Below are positions 9,638 through 18,243 of a DNA stretch of 64,000 nucleotides, piece by piece. Source of the DNA: Pseudoflavitalea sp. G-6-1-2 (GTDB taxonomy: Bacteria; Bacteroidota; Bacteroidia; Chitinophagales; Chitinophagaceae); NCBI RefSeq assembly GCF_012927185.1, contig NZ_JABBGB010000003.1:620001-684000 (forward strand), read 5' to 3'. Under the pieces are notes generated by a model. The model did not search any database and had not been told where the DNA came from. It saw only the letters and a list, made by a program, of their open reading frames with translations. The position numbers and the translations under genes were made by a program. How positions within the stretch are numbered: the stretch's first letter is position 1; the number at the start of each line of letters is the position of its first letter.

Positions 9638-10276
9638 ATGAAAAATTTACTCATAGCAGTTTCGGTTTTCATCACTCTCGCTGCTGCATCATCCTGCACC
9701 AGCACGGAGTTGCTCAGCTCCTGGAAATCGAACAATGCAAATCTGCAGAAATACAATAAGGTACTGGTGGTGGGCCTTACAGGCGATAAAGATCGTCAGT
9801 TGAGAGATAACGTAGAAAGCTCCATGGTCACTGCGCTGAAGAACAATGGCATCGATGCGGTAGCTGCGTCGGAGAGTTACGGCCCCAAAGCATTCCTCAA
9901 AATGAATGATGCAGAAGTGGTGAGCCAGGTGAAGGCCGATGGTTATGATGGTGTAATGATCCTCGCGCTGCTCGATAAAGAAAAAGAAAAATATTACACC
10001 CCCGGCCGTGTGAGTTATACTCCTTACATGACTTACTACAGCCGCTACTGGCGCCAATGGAGAACCATGTACGATCGCGTGTATGAGCCAGGATATTACA
10101 CCAACACTACCAACTTCACACTCGAAGCAAACCTCTACAATGTTGGTCTCGATAAACTGGAATACTCCGCGCAGGCAAAATCTTTCGATCCGAACAATGC
10201 AGGATCATTAGCTACGGGATTCACCAAAACTGTTGTGGCAGATATGGTGAAGAAAGGAGTGATTCCGGCCAAGTAA
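9638..10276 (+). CDS. Lipoprotein of unknown function (end of asparaginase operon)
   Basis: A 212-residue protein with a lipoprotein signal (hydrophobic stretch then AASSCTS, with Cys at about residue 20). The mature part starts with a short beta/alpha segment (KYNKVLVVGLTGDKDRQLRDNVESSM) like periplasmic lipoproteins that gather at the outer membrane, followed by a Tyr-rich section around residues 113-155 (YTPYMTYYSRYWRQW). I do not recognise the family. It is the last gene before a strong terminator at 10306 and 45 bases after the porin, so it probably shares the transcript. Confidence 0.7.
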   Translation: MKNLLIAVSVFITLAAASSCTSTELLSSWKSNNANLQKYNKVLVVGLTGDKDRQLRDNVESSMVTALKNNGIDAVAASESYGPKAFLKMNDAEVVSQVKADGYDGVMILALLDKEKEKYYTPGRVSYTPYMTYYSRYWRQWRTMYDRVYEPGYYTNTTNFTLEANLYNVGLDKLEYSAQAKSFDPNNAGSLATGFTKTVVADMVKKGVIPAK

Positions 10277-10305
10277 GCCGCTGATACCGGATAAAATAAT
10301 ACAGG

Positions 10306-10365
10306 TCCGCGCAGGTTCACAACATTCGTCGATAGAGTGTGAATGAACCTGCGCGGATTCTTTTT
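10306..10365 (+). terminator. Rho-independent terminator of the aspT-asdA-ansB operon
   Basis: A perfect 14-bp inverted repeat (10306-10319 and 10344-10357) is followed by TTCTTTTT. It lies 30 bases after the lipoprotein stop and before the SDR gene, which marks the end of the five-gene unit. Confidence 0.85.
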
Positions 10366-10445
10366 AGTTGCTCCCGGCACTGTTTTTACGAATTGAACAT
10401 TCTTCGGGGATGGCTGTTAATTCACTTCACATAAAATAACAATTC

Positions 10446-11240
10446 ATGGATTACAAACTGAAGGATAAGAAAGCGCTGATCACCGGATCAACCGCAGGCA
10501 TTGGCTTTGCCACTGCAAAACAATTGTTGCAGGAAGGTGCGGAAGTGATCATCAACGGACGCAGCAAAGCACGTATCGATGAAGCCATCGCAAAATTACA
10601 GCAGCTTGTGCCCGGCGCAAAAGTGAGTGGCATTGCAGCAGACTTTTCAAAAGCGGAAGAGGTGAAAGCGCTGACGGAGCAATTGCCTGAAGTGGATATA
10701 CTCATCAACAACGTAAGCATCTTTGAACCGAAACCATTTCTCGAAATTCCTGATGAAGACTGGCTGCGGCTTTTCGATATCAATGTAATGAGTGGTGTGC
10801 GTCTCTCGCGTCATTATGTAAAGCCAATGCTGGCGAAAGACTGGGGGAGAATCATTTTCATCTCCAGCGAAAGCAGCATCGATACGCCGGAAGATATGGT
10901 GCATTATGGCATGACCAAAACTGCGCAGCTCTCGCTGAACAGAGGAGTGGCCCTGCTTACGAAAGGTACCAATGTAACGTCGAATGCAGTGCTGCCCGGC
11001 CCTACAGCTTCTGAAGGAGTGGGCGTATTTGTGCAGGAGCTGGCGAAGGAAAAGGGAATTTCAGCAGCTGAAATGGAAAAGAATTTCTTCAAAGAAGCAA
11101 GGCCGGGTTCGCTGTTGCAGCGCTTTGCGAATGTGGAAGAAATTGCCAATCTGATTGTGTATGTGGCCAGTCCATTATCATCAGCAACCAACGGAGCAGC
11201 GCTTCGCGCGGATGGTGGACTCATCAAAAACATCTACTGA
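10446..11240 (+). CDS. Short-chain dehydrogenase/reductase
   Basis: A 264-residue classical SDR, cytoplasmic, NAD(P)-dependent. The cofactor motif TGSTAGIG is at about residues 14-21, INNVS (the NNAG equivalent) near 88, the catalytic Ser in ISSESS near 139-144, and the YGMTK (YxxxK) motif near 154-158. The C-terminal GAALRADGG fits the substrate-loop end of FabG-like enzymes. The substrate is unknown. It appears to be transcribed alone: a terminator precedes it, and a small hairpin at about 11267-11282 follows. Confidence 0.85.
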   Translation: MDYKLKDKKALITGSTAGIGFATAKQLLQEGAEVIINGRSKARIDEAIAKLQQLVPGAKVSGIAADFSKAEEVKALTEQLPEVDILINNVSIFEPKPFLEIPDEDWLRLFDINVMSGVRLSRHYVKPMLAKDWGRIIFISSESSIDTPEDMVHYGMTKTAQLSLNRGVALLTKGTNVTSNAVLPGPTASEGVGVFVQELAKEKGISAAEMEKNFFKEARPGSLLQRFANVEEIANLIVYVASPLSSATNGAALRADGGLIKNIY

Positions 11241-11429
11241 TCTTTTTTCATAATGTGGATAAAACCTCATGCAAATGAGGCTCCTGTTGCTTTTTTGGTA
11301 TCATTCTTGCAAAATTTTCTACGACATTCATCTTACACCCTCACCGTGTACTCATTTTAAAATTGAAGACGCTGGATCTTCCGCTGTGTCTGCTTTGTGA
11401 ATGAAATAACTCTACGTAAAAAATTTTGA

Positions 11430-12809
11430 ATGATGTTGTATCTGCTCGTATCTCTCTACGAGTTCAAACAGTTTTTGCAAATTGTGTTGTGGATTGCTGT
11501 GCCATTAACTGTTGTAGCCGTAGGAATGACTGTCTATCTGCATTACCGTCGCCGTAAAAGGCTGACTGAAACTCAGGATATAGAAGATCCGCTCGATACC
11601 ACCCAGTGGAAACTCGCACTGGCAGGCGCTTCCGAGCCATCCACATCAGCAACCTCTGAGCCCTTACCCGACTGGTTGGCGAGTTCCAATCCGGATAACA
11701 CTACGCTTCTGAAAAAATATGAAGCGGAAGTAAGGAGGTATAAAGAAGATTACAACACCCTCAAAGAAGACTTCAAAGAGTTGGAATTCAAGTATGAAGA
11801 TCTTCGCAACAAAGCCTATAATGGCGCCAAACCATCCGCTGAAGAAAAGCCTTTATCCGAAAAAGAAAAAGACGATCTGAAAAAACAATTGCAGGATGCA
11901 GAGCAGGCTGTAGTGAATGCGCGTGCGGAGATCGAGAAACTGCAATCCTGTTTTTCACAGCAGGTGGAAGAACTTGGCGGGCAGCACAGAAAAGAAAAGG
12001 AAGAACTGGTGGCAGACCTTGCTGCACTGCGTGCCCAACACGAAGCTTTGCAACAACAATTCACTGAGCTTCAGCAACAGCCACCATCTGAGGAAGGCAT
12101 TGTTGTACAGGCCTCAGAATCAGCCTTATCCTCAGACGGACAATTACGCATCGAGGAGCTGGAACAACAGCTCGCCAAAGCGCAGGAAGAGAATAACACG
12201 CTGAGGAACAAAATAAACGAAGGTGAATATTTGCAGGATCTCGCGCAGGAAAAGAAACTGCAGGTAGATTTTCTGCAACAGCAACTGGAGCAGCGCATCC
12301 GCAATTTCCATCAGCTGGAAAGAAAAGCAGATGAAGCGGCTATGCAACTCCGTGAGATGAAGGAAGTCTCCGAAAAATTCGAATACCGCATTCAGATATT
12401 GTCCGATGAACTAACCGAAAAACAACTGGAGGCAGCTAAGATTCAGGATGAAGCCACTGAATGGCGCGCCACTGCCCAGATCAGTCAACAGGAGCAGGAA
12501 ATACAGCAACATCATCTCGAAGAAAAAACATTGCAGATCAATCAGCTGGAAAGCAGTCTCAGGCAAATGGAAGATGAGCATGAGAACCTGCGTAACACCA
12601 TCACCTCCAGACAAACCGCAATGGACACGCTTCGTGATGATCTGCTCAAGGAGCAATCCAAGGCAAAAGAGCTTGAAAACAAATTAGAGCTCAGCAGTCA
12701 GCTGCTGGTACGCATCTACAGTGAACTGGCCCGCTCGCTCAATGCCGGATGGATGCAATGGCAACAGGGGCAGGACCCCCTCGCCATTGAAGCTCAACCT
12801 GCTACCTGA
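11430..12809 (+). CDS. Membrane-anchored long coiled-coil protein
   Basis: A 459-residue protein. Residues about 14-36 form one membrane helix followed by a basic stop (YRRRKR). From about residue 100 to 440 the sequence is almost continuous coiled coil, rich in Glu, Gln, Lys and Leu heptads (for example QLAKAQEENNTLRNKI). No enzymatic motif is visible. The topology suggests a short periplasmic N-terminus and a long cytoplasmic rod, as in scaffold or spacer proteins. It has an alternative ATG one codon downstream. No obvious operon partner; a terminator follows at 12836. Confidence 0.72.
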   Translation: MMLYLLVSLYEFKQFLQIVLWIAVPLTVVAVGMTVYLHYRRRKRLTETQDIEDPLDTTQWKLALAGASEPSTSATSEPLPDWLASSNPDNTTLLKKYEAEVRRYKEDYNTLKEDFKELEFKYEDLRNKAYNGAKPSAEEKPLSEKEKDDLKKQLQDAEQAVVNARAEIEKLQSCFSQQVEELGGQHRKEKEELVADLAALRAQHEALQQQFTELQQQPPSEEGIVVQASESALSSDGQLRIEELEQQLAKAQEENNTLRNKINEGEYLQDLAQEKKLQVDFLQQQLEQRIRNFHQLERKADEAAMQLREMKEVSEKFEYRIQILSDELTEKQLEAAKIQDEATEWRATAQISQQEQEIQQHHLEEKTLQINQLESSLRQMEDEHENLRNTITSRQTAMDTLRDDLLKEQSKAKELENKLELSSQLLVRIYSELARSLNAGWMQWQQGQDPLAIEAQPAT

Positions 12810-12835
12810 TTTTATCTTCCTGATATAGTAGCCCG

Positions 12836-12874
12836 AACCTGTGCTACGGCCATTGCGCCGTGCGCAGGTTTTTT
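12836..12874. terminator. Terminator between convergent coiled-coil and clpP genes
   Basis: AACCTGTGC at 12836-12844 pairs with GCGCAGGTT at 12862-12870, with an inner ACGGC/GCCGT stem, followed by a T run on the plus strand (12871-12874). It lies between two convergent genes and could act for both. Confidence 0.75.
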
Positions 12875-12886
12875 ATTTCGGTTCGT

Positions 12887-13525
12887 TTATTCTTTTCTTC
12901 TGAAACCCAGCGGCGGCGCCTGCTTTTTGATGTTTCGGATCGCAGCCAGGTCGTTGGCATCTCCCAGAATTTCATCGACAAATCCAAACTCCTTTGCTTC
13001 TTCGGCATTCATGAATTTGTCGCGGCGGTACATCGATTCAATTTCTTCATACGGGTGACCGGTATTTTGTGCGAGCAGGTAGAACAGCTGATCCTGTAAA
13101 CGTTCCTGCTCCTGATAAGCTATGCGCACATCTTCGGTATAACCTTTGGCTCCGCCGCCTGCCGGATGCATATGCACGGTGGCATGCGGCAGAGCGTACC
13201 GCTGGCCTTTTGTACCGGCTGAAAGCAGTACGGTTCCCATGCTGCCGGTGAATCCTACGGCGATGGTGCTCACGGGCGACTTCAGCATTTTCATGGTGTC
13301 GTAGATGGCAAAACCAGCATAGATCACGCCTCCCGGAGAATGTACGTAGAGGCTGATCGGCTGGTGGTTTTCACTGTCGAGATAGAGCAGCTGCGCTACT
13401 ACGAGATTAGCGATATTATCGTCGATGGCGGTTCCGAGAAAAATGATCCTTTCTTTGAGCAACAGACTGTAGATGTCATAGGCACCACGCGTAGTGGTGT
13501 CTATCACTGTAGGAATGATAGGCAT
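12887..13525 (-). CDS. clpP: ClpP-family serine protease (stand-alone copy)
   Basis: A 212-residue ClpP protease subunit. The catalytic triad is recognisable: S95 in TGSMG, H120 in VHMHPAGGG and D169 in RRDKFM. The family motifs around these are usually ASMG and IHQP, so this copy is slightly divergent. VHSPGG near residues 61-66 is the oxyanion-side loop. No clpX, clpA or trigger-factor gene lies beside it, unlike the main clpP locus of most bacteria, so it may be a second ClpP. It would form ring complexes in the cytoplasm with an unfoldase encoded elsewhere. Confidence 0.88.
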   Translation of the reverse strand: MPIIPTVIDTTTRGAYDIYSLLLKERIIFLGTAIDDNIANLVVAQLLYLDSENHQPISLYVHSPGGVIYAGFAIYDTMKMLKSPVSTIAVGFTGSMGTVLLSAGTKGQRYALPHATVHMHPAGGGAKGYTEDVRIAYQEQERLQDQLFYLLAQNTGHPYEEIESMYRRDKFMNAEEAKEFGFVDEILGDANDLAAIRNIKKQAPPLGFRRKE

Positions 13526-13543
13526 AAAAAAATGTAAAGTGGA

Positions 13544-13801
13544 TTATGAAAAGATTTGCTGTATCTGCTTGCTGAATGCAGGTTCCTGCATCAGTTGGGC
13601 ATGCATGTTTTCGAGGGCGGCTTTTAATTTTTGCCTGGCCATGAACCGGATCACCCGGTAGCTGCATTGCTGCAAGGTTACCTTCTCGTAGAATGCAGGC
13701 TCAGTCAGCATCCTGAAGCTGAACTGCTGCCGGGCTTCTTCACTCAGCTCTCCGCTGAGCCATTGTTCGGTAAGCTCCATATCATGCAACAACTTCCTCA
13801 T
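13544..13801 (-). CDS. Small protein encoded with an ECF sigma factor
   Basis: An 85-residue, helical, charged protein whose start overlaps the 3' end of the sigma gene by 20 bases, a sign of translational coupling. It contains LTEQWLSGELSEEAR, which resembles the N-terminal helix of anti-sigma and zf-HC2-like proteins in Bacteroidota, but it has no membrane helix and no metal-binding Cys/His pair. A role as a cytoplasmic anti-sigma or sigma partner is inference from position. I do not recognise a family. Confidence 0.65.
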   Translation of the reverse strand: MRKLLHDMELTEQWLSGELSEEARQQFSFRMLTEPAFYEKVTLQQCSYRVIRFMARQKLKAALENMHAQLMQEPAFSKQIQQIFS

Positions 13802-14309
13802 ACAATACTGAGTTTTTGAGTTGGGCCCTGAGCTTTTCGAGGCATTTGAATTTCTGTACGGTGGCCGATCGGCTGGAGGAGAACTGAAACTGTGTGGCTA
13901 TCTCTTCCATATTCTGCTGATCGTAGTAGAATGCCTGCAGCAGTTGCATGCATTTCTTACCGGTGGTCTGCAGCAGATGGAGCAGGGAGGTGGTAATGAG
14001 GTATTGATCCTGCTGGTTTTCTTCGTAATACAATTCTTCTGCAGAAGGTTCGTCGAGTGAAGTAAGTGGAAGCTGATGGCGGAAGCTCCTTCTCCACAGA
14101 TTTCTGGCGATGCCTTTCAGGTAAGCTGCCGGAGTATGATCGATATGCAGGGTTCCTGCATGGTGTTTTTCCAGATAAATGATCAGGGCATCATGAAAGA
14201 GGTCTTTCGCGGATTCGGGGTCGGCACCCAGATCGCGCAGCATAGCTGCCACAGCCGGAAAGGTTTCCCGGTAAAGCTGCAACATTTCGGGTGCTGTTTG
14301 TGTTTCCAT
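13782..14309 (-). CDS. ECF-type RNA polymerase sigma factor
   Basis: A 175-residue sigma-70-like protein. The sigma region 2 part holds DPESAKDLFHDALIIYLEK and AYLKGIARNLWRR, the usual pattern of core binding and -10 recognition. A region 4 helix-turn-helix covers about residues 130-165 (MEEIATQFQFSSSRSATVQKF). The C-terminal end overlaps the next minus-strand gene. It is divergent from thyA. Targets are unknown; no TonB receptor or FecR gene sits beside it, unlike the second ECF gene in this window. Confidence 0.85.
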   Translation of the reverse strand: METQTAPEMLQLYRETFPAVAAMLRDLGADPESAKDLFHDALIIYLEKHHAGTLHIDHTPAAYLKGIARNLWRRSFRHQLPLTSLDEPSAEELYYEENQQDQYLITTSLLHLLQTTGKKCMQLLQAFYYDQQNMEEIATQFQFSSSRSATVQKFKCLEKLRAQLKNSVLYEEVVA

Positions 14310-14332
14310 TTAACACCAGGGTTTTATACTTA

Positions 14333-14404
14333 GTGCCGGTTACGGCACAAAGATCACCCAAAAAAGGTAAAAAAATCTTTGAACCTACCCGGTACGGGTT
14401 TTTT
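14333..14404 (+). promoter_or_regulatory. Two hairpins in the thyA leader, second with a T run
   Basis: A 6-bp stem with a GTTA loop lies at 14333-14348 (GTGCCG/CGGCAC). A second stem at 14387-14399 (ACCCG/CGGGT, 3-base loop) runs straight into TTTTTA, as in an intrinsic terminator, only 15 to 20 bases before the thyA ATG. The flanking genes diverge, so no gene needs a plus-strand terminator here. An attenuator is possible, but that is inference. Confidence 0.35.
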
Positions 14405-14418
14405 ATTAATTTGCGCCC

Positions 14419-15231
14419 ATGCAACAATATCTGGATCTCCTGCGCCATATTCTCGATAAAGGCGTGTCTAAAACAGACCGTACCGGCACCGGTACCACCA
14501 GTTATTTTGGTTATCAGATGCGTTTCGATCTGAGTGAAGGTTTCCCCATGGTAACCACCAAGAAGCTGCACCTCAAGAGCATCGTATACGAACTGCTCTG
14601 GTTTCTGAAAGGAGATACCAATGTAAAATACCTCAACGATCACGGCGTAAGCATCTGGGACGAATGGGCCAATGCAGACGGAGATCTTGGTCCGGTTTAC
14701 GGCAAACAGTGGAGAAGCTGGGAAGGAGCCGATGGAAAAACCATCGATCAGATCAGCGATGCGCTGAAGCAACTGAAAAATAATCCGGATAGCCGCCGCA
14801 TCATCGTAAGCGCGTGGAATGTGGCCGAACTGCCTTCGATGGCACTGATGCCATGTCACGCACTGTTTCAATTCTATGTTGAGCCGGCAAAAGAGGGAAG
14901 AAAGCCCCGACTGAGCTGCCAGCTGTATCAGCGATCGGCCGATGTGTTCCTCGGAGTGCCCTTCAATACTGCATCCTATGCACTGCTCACCATGATGATG
15001 GCGCAGGTTTGCGATATGGAGCCCGGCGACTTTGTACATACATTCGGCGATGTGCATCTCTACAATAATCACCGCGAACAGGCACTGCTGCAACTGAGCA
15101 GAACGCCGTTCCCATTGCCCACCATGAAGCTGAACCCCGATGTAAAAGATCTGTTCGAATTCAGGTTTGAAGATTTTACACTCGAAAATTACCATAGTCA
15201 TCCGGGGATTAAGGCACCCGTTGCCGTTTAA
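14419..15231 (+). CDS. thyA: Thymidylate synthase
   Basis: A 270-residue ThyA-type thymidylate synthase that methylates dUMP to dTMP using methylenetetrahydrofolate. The nucleophile is C146 in [10 protein letters not shown], the same number as in E. coli ThyA. The phosphate-binding RTGTGT loop is at 21-26, and [16 protein letters not shown] is the dUMP and folate-binding block. The next gene encodes dihydrofolate reductase, which regenerates tetrahydrofolate from the dihydrofolate made here; the pair is a common operon. The start is well placed at the conserved MQQYLDLL. Confidence 0.98.
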   Translation: MQQYLDLLRHILDKGVSKTDRTGTGTTSYFGYQMRFDLSEGFPMVTTKKLHLKSIVYELLWFLKGDTNVKYLNDHGVSIWDEWANADGDLGPVYGKQWRSWEGADGKTIDQISDALKQLKNNPDSRRIIVSAWNVAELPSMALMPCHALFQFYVEPAKEGRKPRLSCQLYQRSADVFLGVPFNTASYALLTMMMAQVCDMEPGDFVHTFGDVHLYNNHREQALLQLSRTPFPLPTMKLNPDVKDLFEFRFEDFTLENYHSHPGIKAPVAV

Positions 15232-15279
15232 TTATCAAATTATACGTAGTTTCGCTGGCTTAAAGCGCGCATCAAGGAT

Positions 15280-15783
15280 ATGACCATCTCTTTCGCCGTG
15301 GCGGCCTCGGAAAATAATGTGATTGGAAAAGACAATCAGTTGTTGTGGAGTTTGCCCAACGATATGAAGTTTTTCAAAAACACCACCTGGGGTATGCCGG
15401 TGATCATGGGAAGAAAAACCTATGAATCGCTGGGTAAGCCACTGCCTGGGAGAAAGAATATCGTAATCACCCGCCAGTCTGGCTTCTCCGTAGCAGATGG
15501 TGTAATCGTAACCTCCAGTCTGGAAGAAGCCATCAAAGCCGCAGCTGATACCGATGCCAATGAGGCATTTGTGATCGGAGGCGGAGAGATCTTCAAACAG
15601 GCTCTGCCCATTACAGATAAGATCGTACTCACCAGGGTGCATACCATTATAGAAGGCGATGCCTTCTTCCCCGAAATAAACCCAATGCAGTGGGAAATGG
15701 AATGGCATCAGGATTTCAATGCAGATGAAAAACACGCCTGGCCATACAGTTTTCAGATATGGCGCAGGAAACCCGGCCTTTAA
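15280..15783 (+). CDS. folA: Dihydrofolate reductase
   Basis: A 167-residue NADPH-dependent reductase making tetrahydrofolate. The N-terminal ISFAVAASENNVIGKDNQL, catalytic acidic residue D28 in SLPNDMKFF, and VIMGRKTYESLG (NADPH loop) are all classical. VIGGGEIFKQAL carries the conserved Gly-Gly pair, and the closing strand PYSFQIWRR fits. It lies 48 bases after thyA and functions with it in the thymidylate cycle. Confidence 0.97.
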   Translation: MTISFAVAASENNVIGKDNQLLWSLPNDMKFFKNTTWGMPVIMGRKTYESLGKPLPGRKNIVITRQSGFSVADGVIVTSSLEEAIKAAADTDANEAFVIGGGEIFKQALPITDKIVLTRVHTIIEGDAFFPEINPMQWEMEWHQDFNADEKHAWPYSFQIWRRKPGL

Positions 15784-15939
15784 ATCTAGTACTAACCGTT
15801 TTATCTTTTTATCCGTTACCACCTTTGCTTATGAGAACAAACAATCATAAACCTTACCCGATTCTGCCTTGTTCCAGCCATCCGATGTAACATTCTTCTG
15901 ACCCAAAAACAATTTGACTTAATTCTCATTACATATTGC

Positions 15940-16737
15940 ATGTATTCCCGCTGGCAACAAGCACAAAAATTTATCCGTTACTACCTCACTGCACTGAATG
16001 GAAAAGGGCATGGTGTACATTCCCCTTTCGTATTCGAATTCATCACCCATGTATTGAACGATAGCAGGCATTATGCAGCCTACGACAAAGTGGAGGCGCT
16101 CCGCAGAGAGTTGCTGGCCGAAGATGCCGTGATAGAGGTGGAAGACCTCGGCGCAGGCTCCACTGTTGCCAAAACCAATACGAGGTCTATCAGTTCCATT
16201 GCAAAACATGCGGCCAAGCCCGCCAAATATGCGCAGCTGCTGTACAGGCTGGTTAATTATTATCAGCCCGAAACCATCATGGAGCTGGGCACATCACTGG
16301 GCATTTCCACTTCGTATATGGCCATGGCCAATCCGCATGCCTACGTAATAACTGGCGAAGGAAGCAATGCCATTGCTGCGGAAGCCACCCGCAACTTCAA
16401 CGAAATGAATCTTCCCTTCATCGAACTGGTGGAAGGGAATTTCGACGATACACTCAAAGAAATGCTCGCCAGCATGCCCATTGTGGATATGGCCTTCATC
16501 GATGGCAATCACCGCGAAGAGCCAACGCTGCGCTACTTCAATCAGATACTGCCACATACACATAACTTTTCTATGATTGTGTTGGACGATATCCATTGGA
16601 GCAGCGAAATGGAAGCTGCCTGGGAAACCATCAAGGCGCATCCGCAGGTAAGAATGAGCATCGACCTCTTTTTTATCGGCATCGTTTTTTTCAGAGAGGA
16701 ATTCAAAGTGAAACAACACTTTACCATACGCTTTTAG
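15940..16737 (+). CDS. Class I SAM-dependent methyltransferase (O-methyltransferase-like)
   Basis: A 265-residue cytoplasmic protein. The SAM-binding motif I is IMELGTSLGISTSYMAM (about residues 113-129), acidic motif II is ITGEGS, and VDMAFIDGNH near 185-194 matches the motif of class I O-methyltransferases, followed by MIVLDDIHWS. The N-terminal 90 residues are an additional domain with GVHSPFVFEF, conserved in Bacteroidota homologues. The substrate is not known. The gene is alone between folA and pntA; a 156-base gap precedes it. Confidence 0.8.
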   Translation: MYSRWQQAQKFIRYYLTALNGKGHGVHSPFVFEFITHVLNDSRHYAAYDKVEALRRELLAEDAVIEVEDLGAGSTVAKTNTRSISSIAKHAAKPAKYAQLLYRLVNYYQPETIMELGTSLGISTSYMAMANPHAYVITGEGSNAIAAEATRNFNEMNLPFIELVEGNFDDTLKEMLASMPIVDMAFIDGNHREEPTLRYFNQILPHTHNFSMIVLDDIHWSSEMEAAWETIKAHPQVRMSIDLFFIGIVFFREEFKVKQHFTIRF

Positions 16738-16775
16738 GCGAAATATTTCCTATCTTGAACCCATAACTGAGGAAT

Positions 16776-17888
16776 ATGACGATCGGAATTTTAAAGGAAC
16801 CGGTATCCGAAACCCGCGTATCCCTGCTGCCCGAAGCGGTAGCCACACTCACTAAAAAAGGGATCACGGTACTCGCGGAACAGGGTGCCGGAGAAAGATC
16901 ATACAGCCAGGATGCAGCATACACACAGGCCGGAGCTCAGATAAAGAGCCGGCAGGAGATCATCCAACAGTCTGATATCCTTCTTGCAATCCATCCCCCA
17001 ACTGACTCAATCCCGTCTTCCAAAATCATTATCGGTGTTTTCCAGCCATTGTTTGCTGCCTCAACCATGCAGCAATGGGCCGGAGCAGGCATTACCAGCT
17101 TCAGTCTGGATATGCTGCCCCGCACCACGCGCGCGCAGAGCATGGATGTGCTGAGCTCGCAGGCCAACATCGCAGGCTACAAGGCCGTGCTGCTGGCTGC
17201 GAATAGCTATGGCCGTTATTTCCCCATGTTCATGACCGCCGCAGGAAGTATCGCACCGGCCAAAATGCTGATCCTCGGAGCAGGAGTAGCGGGCCTTCAG
17301 GCCATCGCTACCGCCCGCCGCCTCGGAGCAGTGGTGGAAGTATTCGATACACGCCCTGCAGTGAAAGAAGAAGTAATGAGCCTTGGCGCCAAATTCATCG
17401 AAGTGGAAGGAGCCGCCGATGCCAGCAAGGCCGGAGGTTATGCCGTTGAACAGAGCGACGATTACAAGAAAAAACAGGAAGAAAGGATCGCGGCCAGTAT
17501 CGCCAAAGCCGATATCGTGATCACCACGGCACAGATCCCCGGAAAGAAAGCGCCGATACTCATCAGCGAAGCCATGCTCAATTCCATGCGCGATGGTTCG
17601 GTGATCGTAGATCTGGCAGCAGCCACCGGAGGCAATACCCCCGTTACTAAAAACAACGAAACCGTGCAGCACAACGGCGTGCGCATCATTGGCGACAGCA
17701 GCCTGCAAAGCAGCATGCCATCCGATGCCAGCAAGCTCTACGGAAAAAATATTCTCAACTTCCTGCAACTGATCATCACAAAAGAAAATACCCTGAACCT
17801 GAACTGGGAAGATGATCTGGTAAAAGGTGCCTGCATCACGCACGAAGGAAACATCGTGAATGAAAGGGTAAAACAATCTAACCAATAA
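16776..17888 (+). CDS. pntA: NAD(P) transhydrogenase alpha subunit, NAD-binding part
   Basis: A 370-residue soluble domain I subunit of proton-translocating transhydrogenase. It starts with IGILKEPVSETRVSLLP, the AlaDH/PNT N-terminal signature, and the NAD-binding Rossmann motif is GAGVAGLQAIATARRLGA near residues 168-185. This is the split form: the membrane part of alpha is encoded by the next gene. With PntB it transfers hydride from NADH to NADP+, driven by proton motive force. A TATCTTGA 25 bases upstream of the ATG is close to the Bacteroidota -7 box. Confidence 0.96.
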   Translation: MTIGILKEPVSETRVSLLPEAVATLTKKGITVLAEQGAGERSYSQDAAYTQAGAQIKSRQEIIQQSDILLAIHPPTDSIPSSKIIIGVFQPLFAASTMQQWAGAGITSFSLDMLPRTTRAQSMDVLSSQANIAGYKAVLLAANSYGRYFPMFMTAAGSIAPAKMLILGAGVAGLQAIATARRLGAVVEVFDTRPAVKEEVMSLGAKFIEVEGAADASKAGGYAVEQSDDYKKKQEERIAASIAKADIVITTAQIPGKKAPILISEAMLNSMRDGSVIVDLAAATGGNTPVTKNNETVQHNGVRIIGDSSLQSSMPSDASKLYGKNILNFLQLIITKENTLNLNWEDDLVKGACITHEGNIVNERVKQSNQ

Positions 17889-17900
17889 ACGCATTTCGAT

Positions 17901-18218
17901 ATGGAATCTGTATTCAACTGGATTGCCATCAATCAGCAGATGATCTACATAGTGATACTGATGGTGTTTGTAGGCATCGAAGTGATCGGCCGTGTTCCCA
18001 GCGTACTGCACACGCCTCTGATGAGCGGAGCCAATGCCATTCACGGTGTGGTGATCATCGGGGCCATCATCGTAATGGGAAAAGCCGAATCCGATAACTA
18101 CGTGGCACTGGCCCTCGGCTTTCTGGCCGTGGTGCTCGGAACCCTCAACGTAGTGGGAGGATTTGTAGTCACAGACAGGATGCTGGAAATGTTCAAGAAC
18201 AAAAAAGCACCCAAGTAG
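17901..18218 (+). CDS. NAD(P) transhydrogenase alpha subunit, membrane part
   Basis: A 105-residue protein with three hydrophobic helices, equivalent to the C-terminal membrane domain of E. coli PntA. The conserved PSVLHTPLMSGANAIHGVV block around residues 33-51 marks this family (often called pntAB or subunit alpha2). It begins 12 bases after the soluble alpha gene and precedes pntB, completing the three-gene transhydrogenase operon. Confidence 0.95.
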   Translation: MESVFNWIAINQQMIYIVILMVFVGIEVIGRVPSVLHTPLMSGANAIHGVVIIGAIIVMGKAESDNYVALALGFLAVVLGTLNVVGGFVVTDRMLEMFKNKKAPK

Positions 18219-18243
18219 ATTGTAAAAACTGAACCGGAATACA

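Noticed and set aside
15831-15890. 19-codon ORF between folA and the methyltransferase gene
   Set aside because: It is too short, with no coupling to a neighbour and no conserved feature visible.
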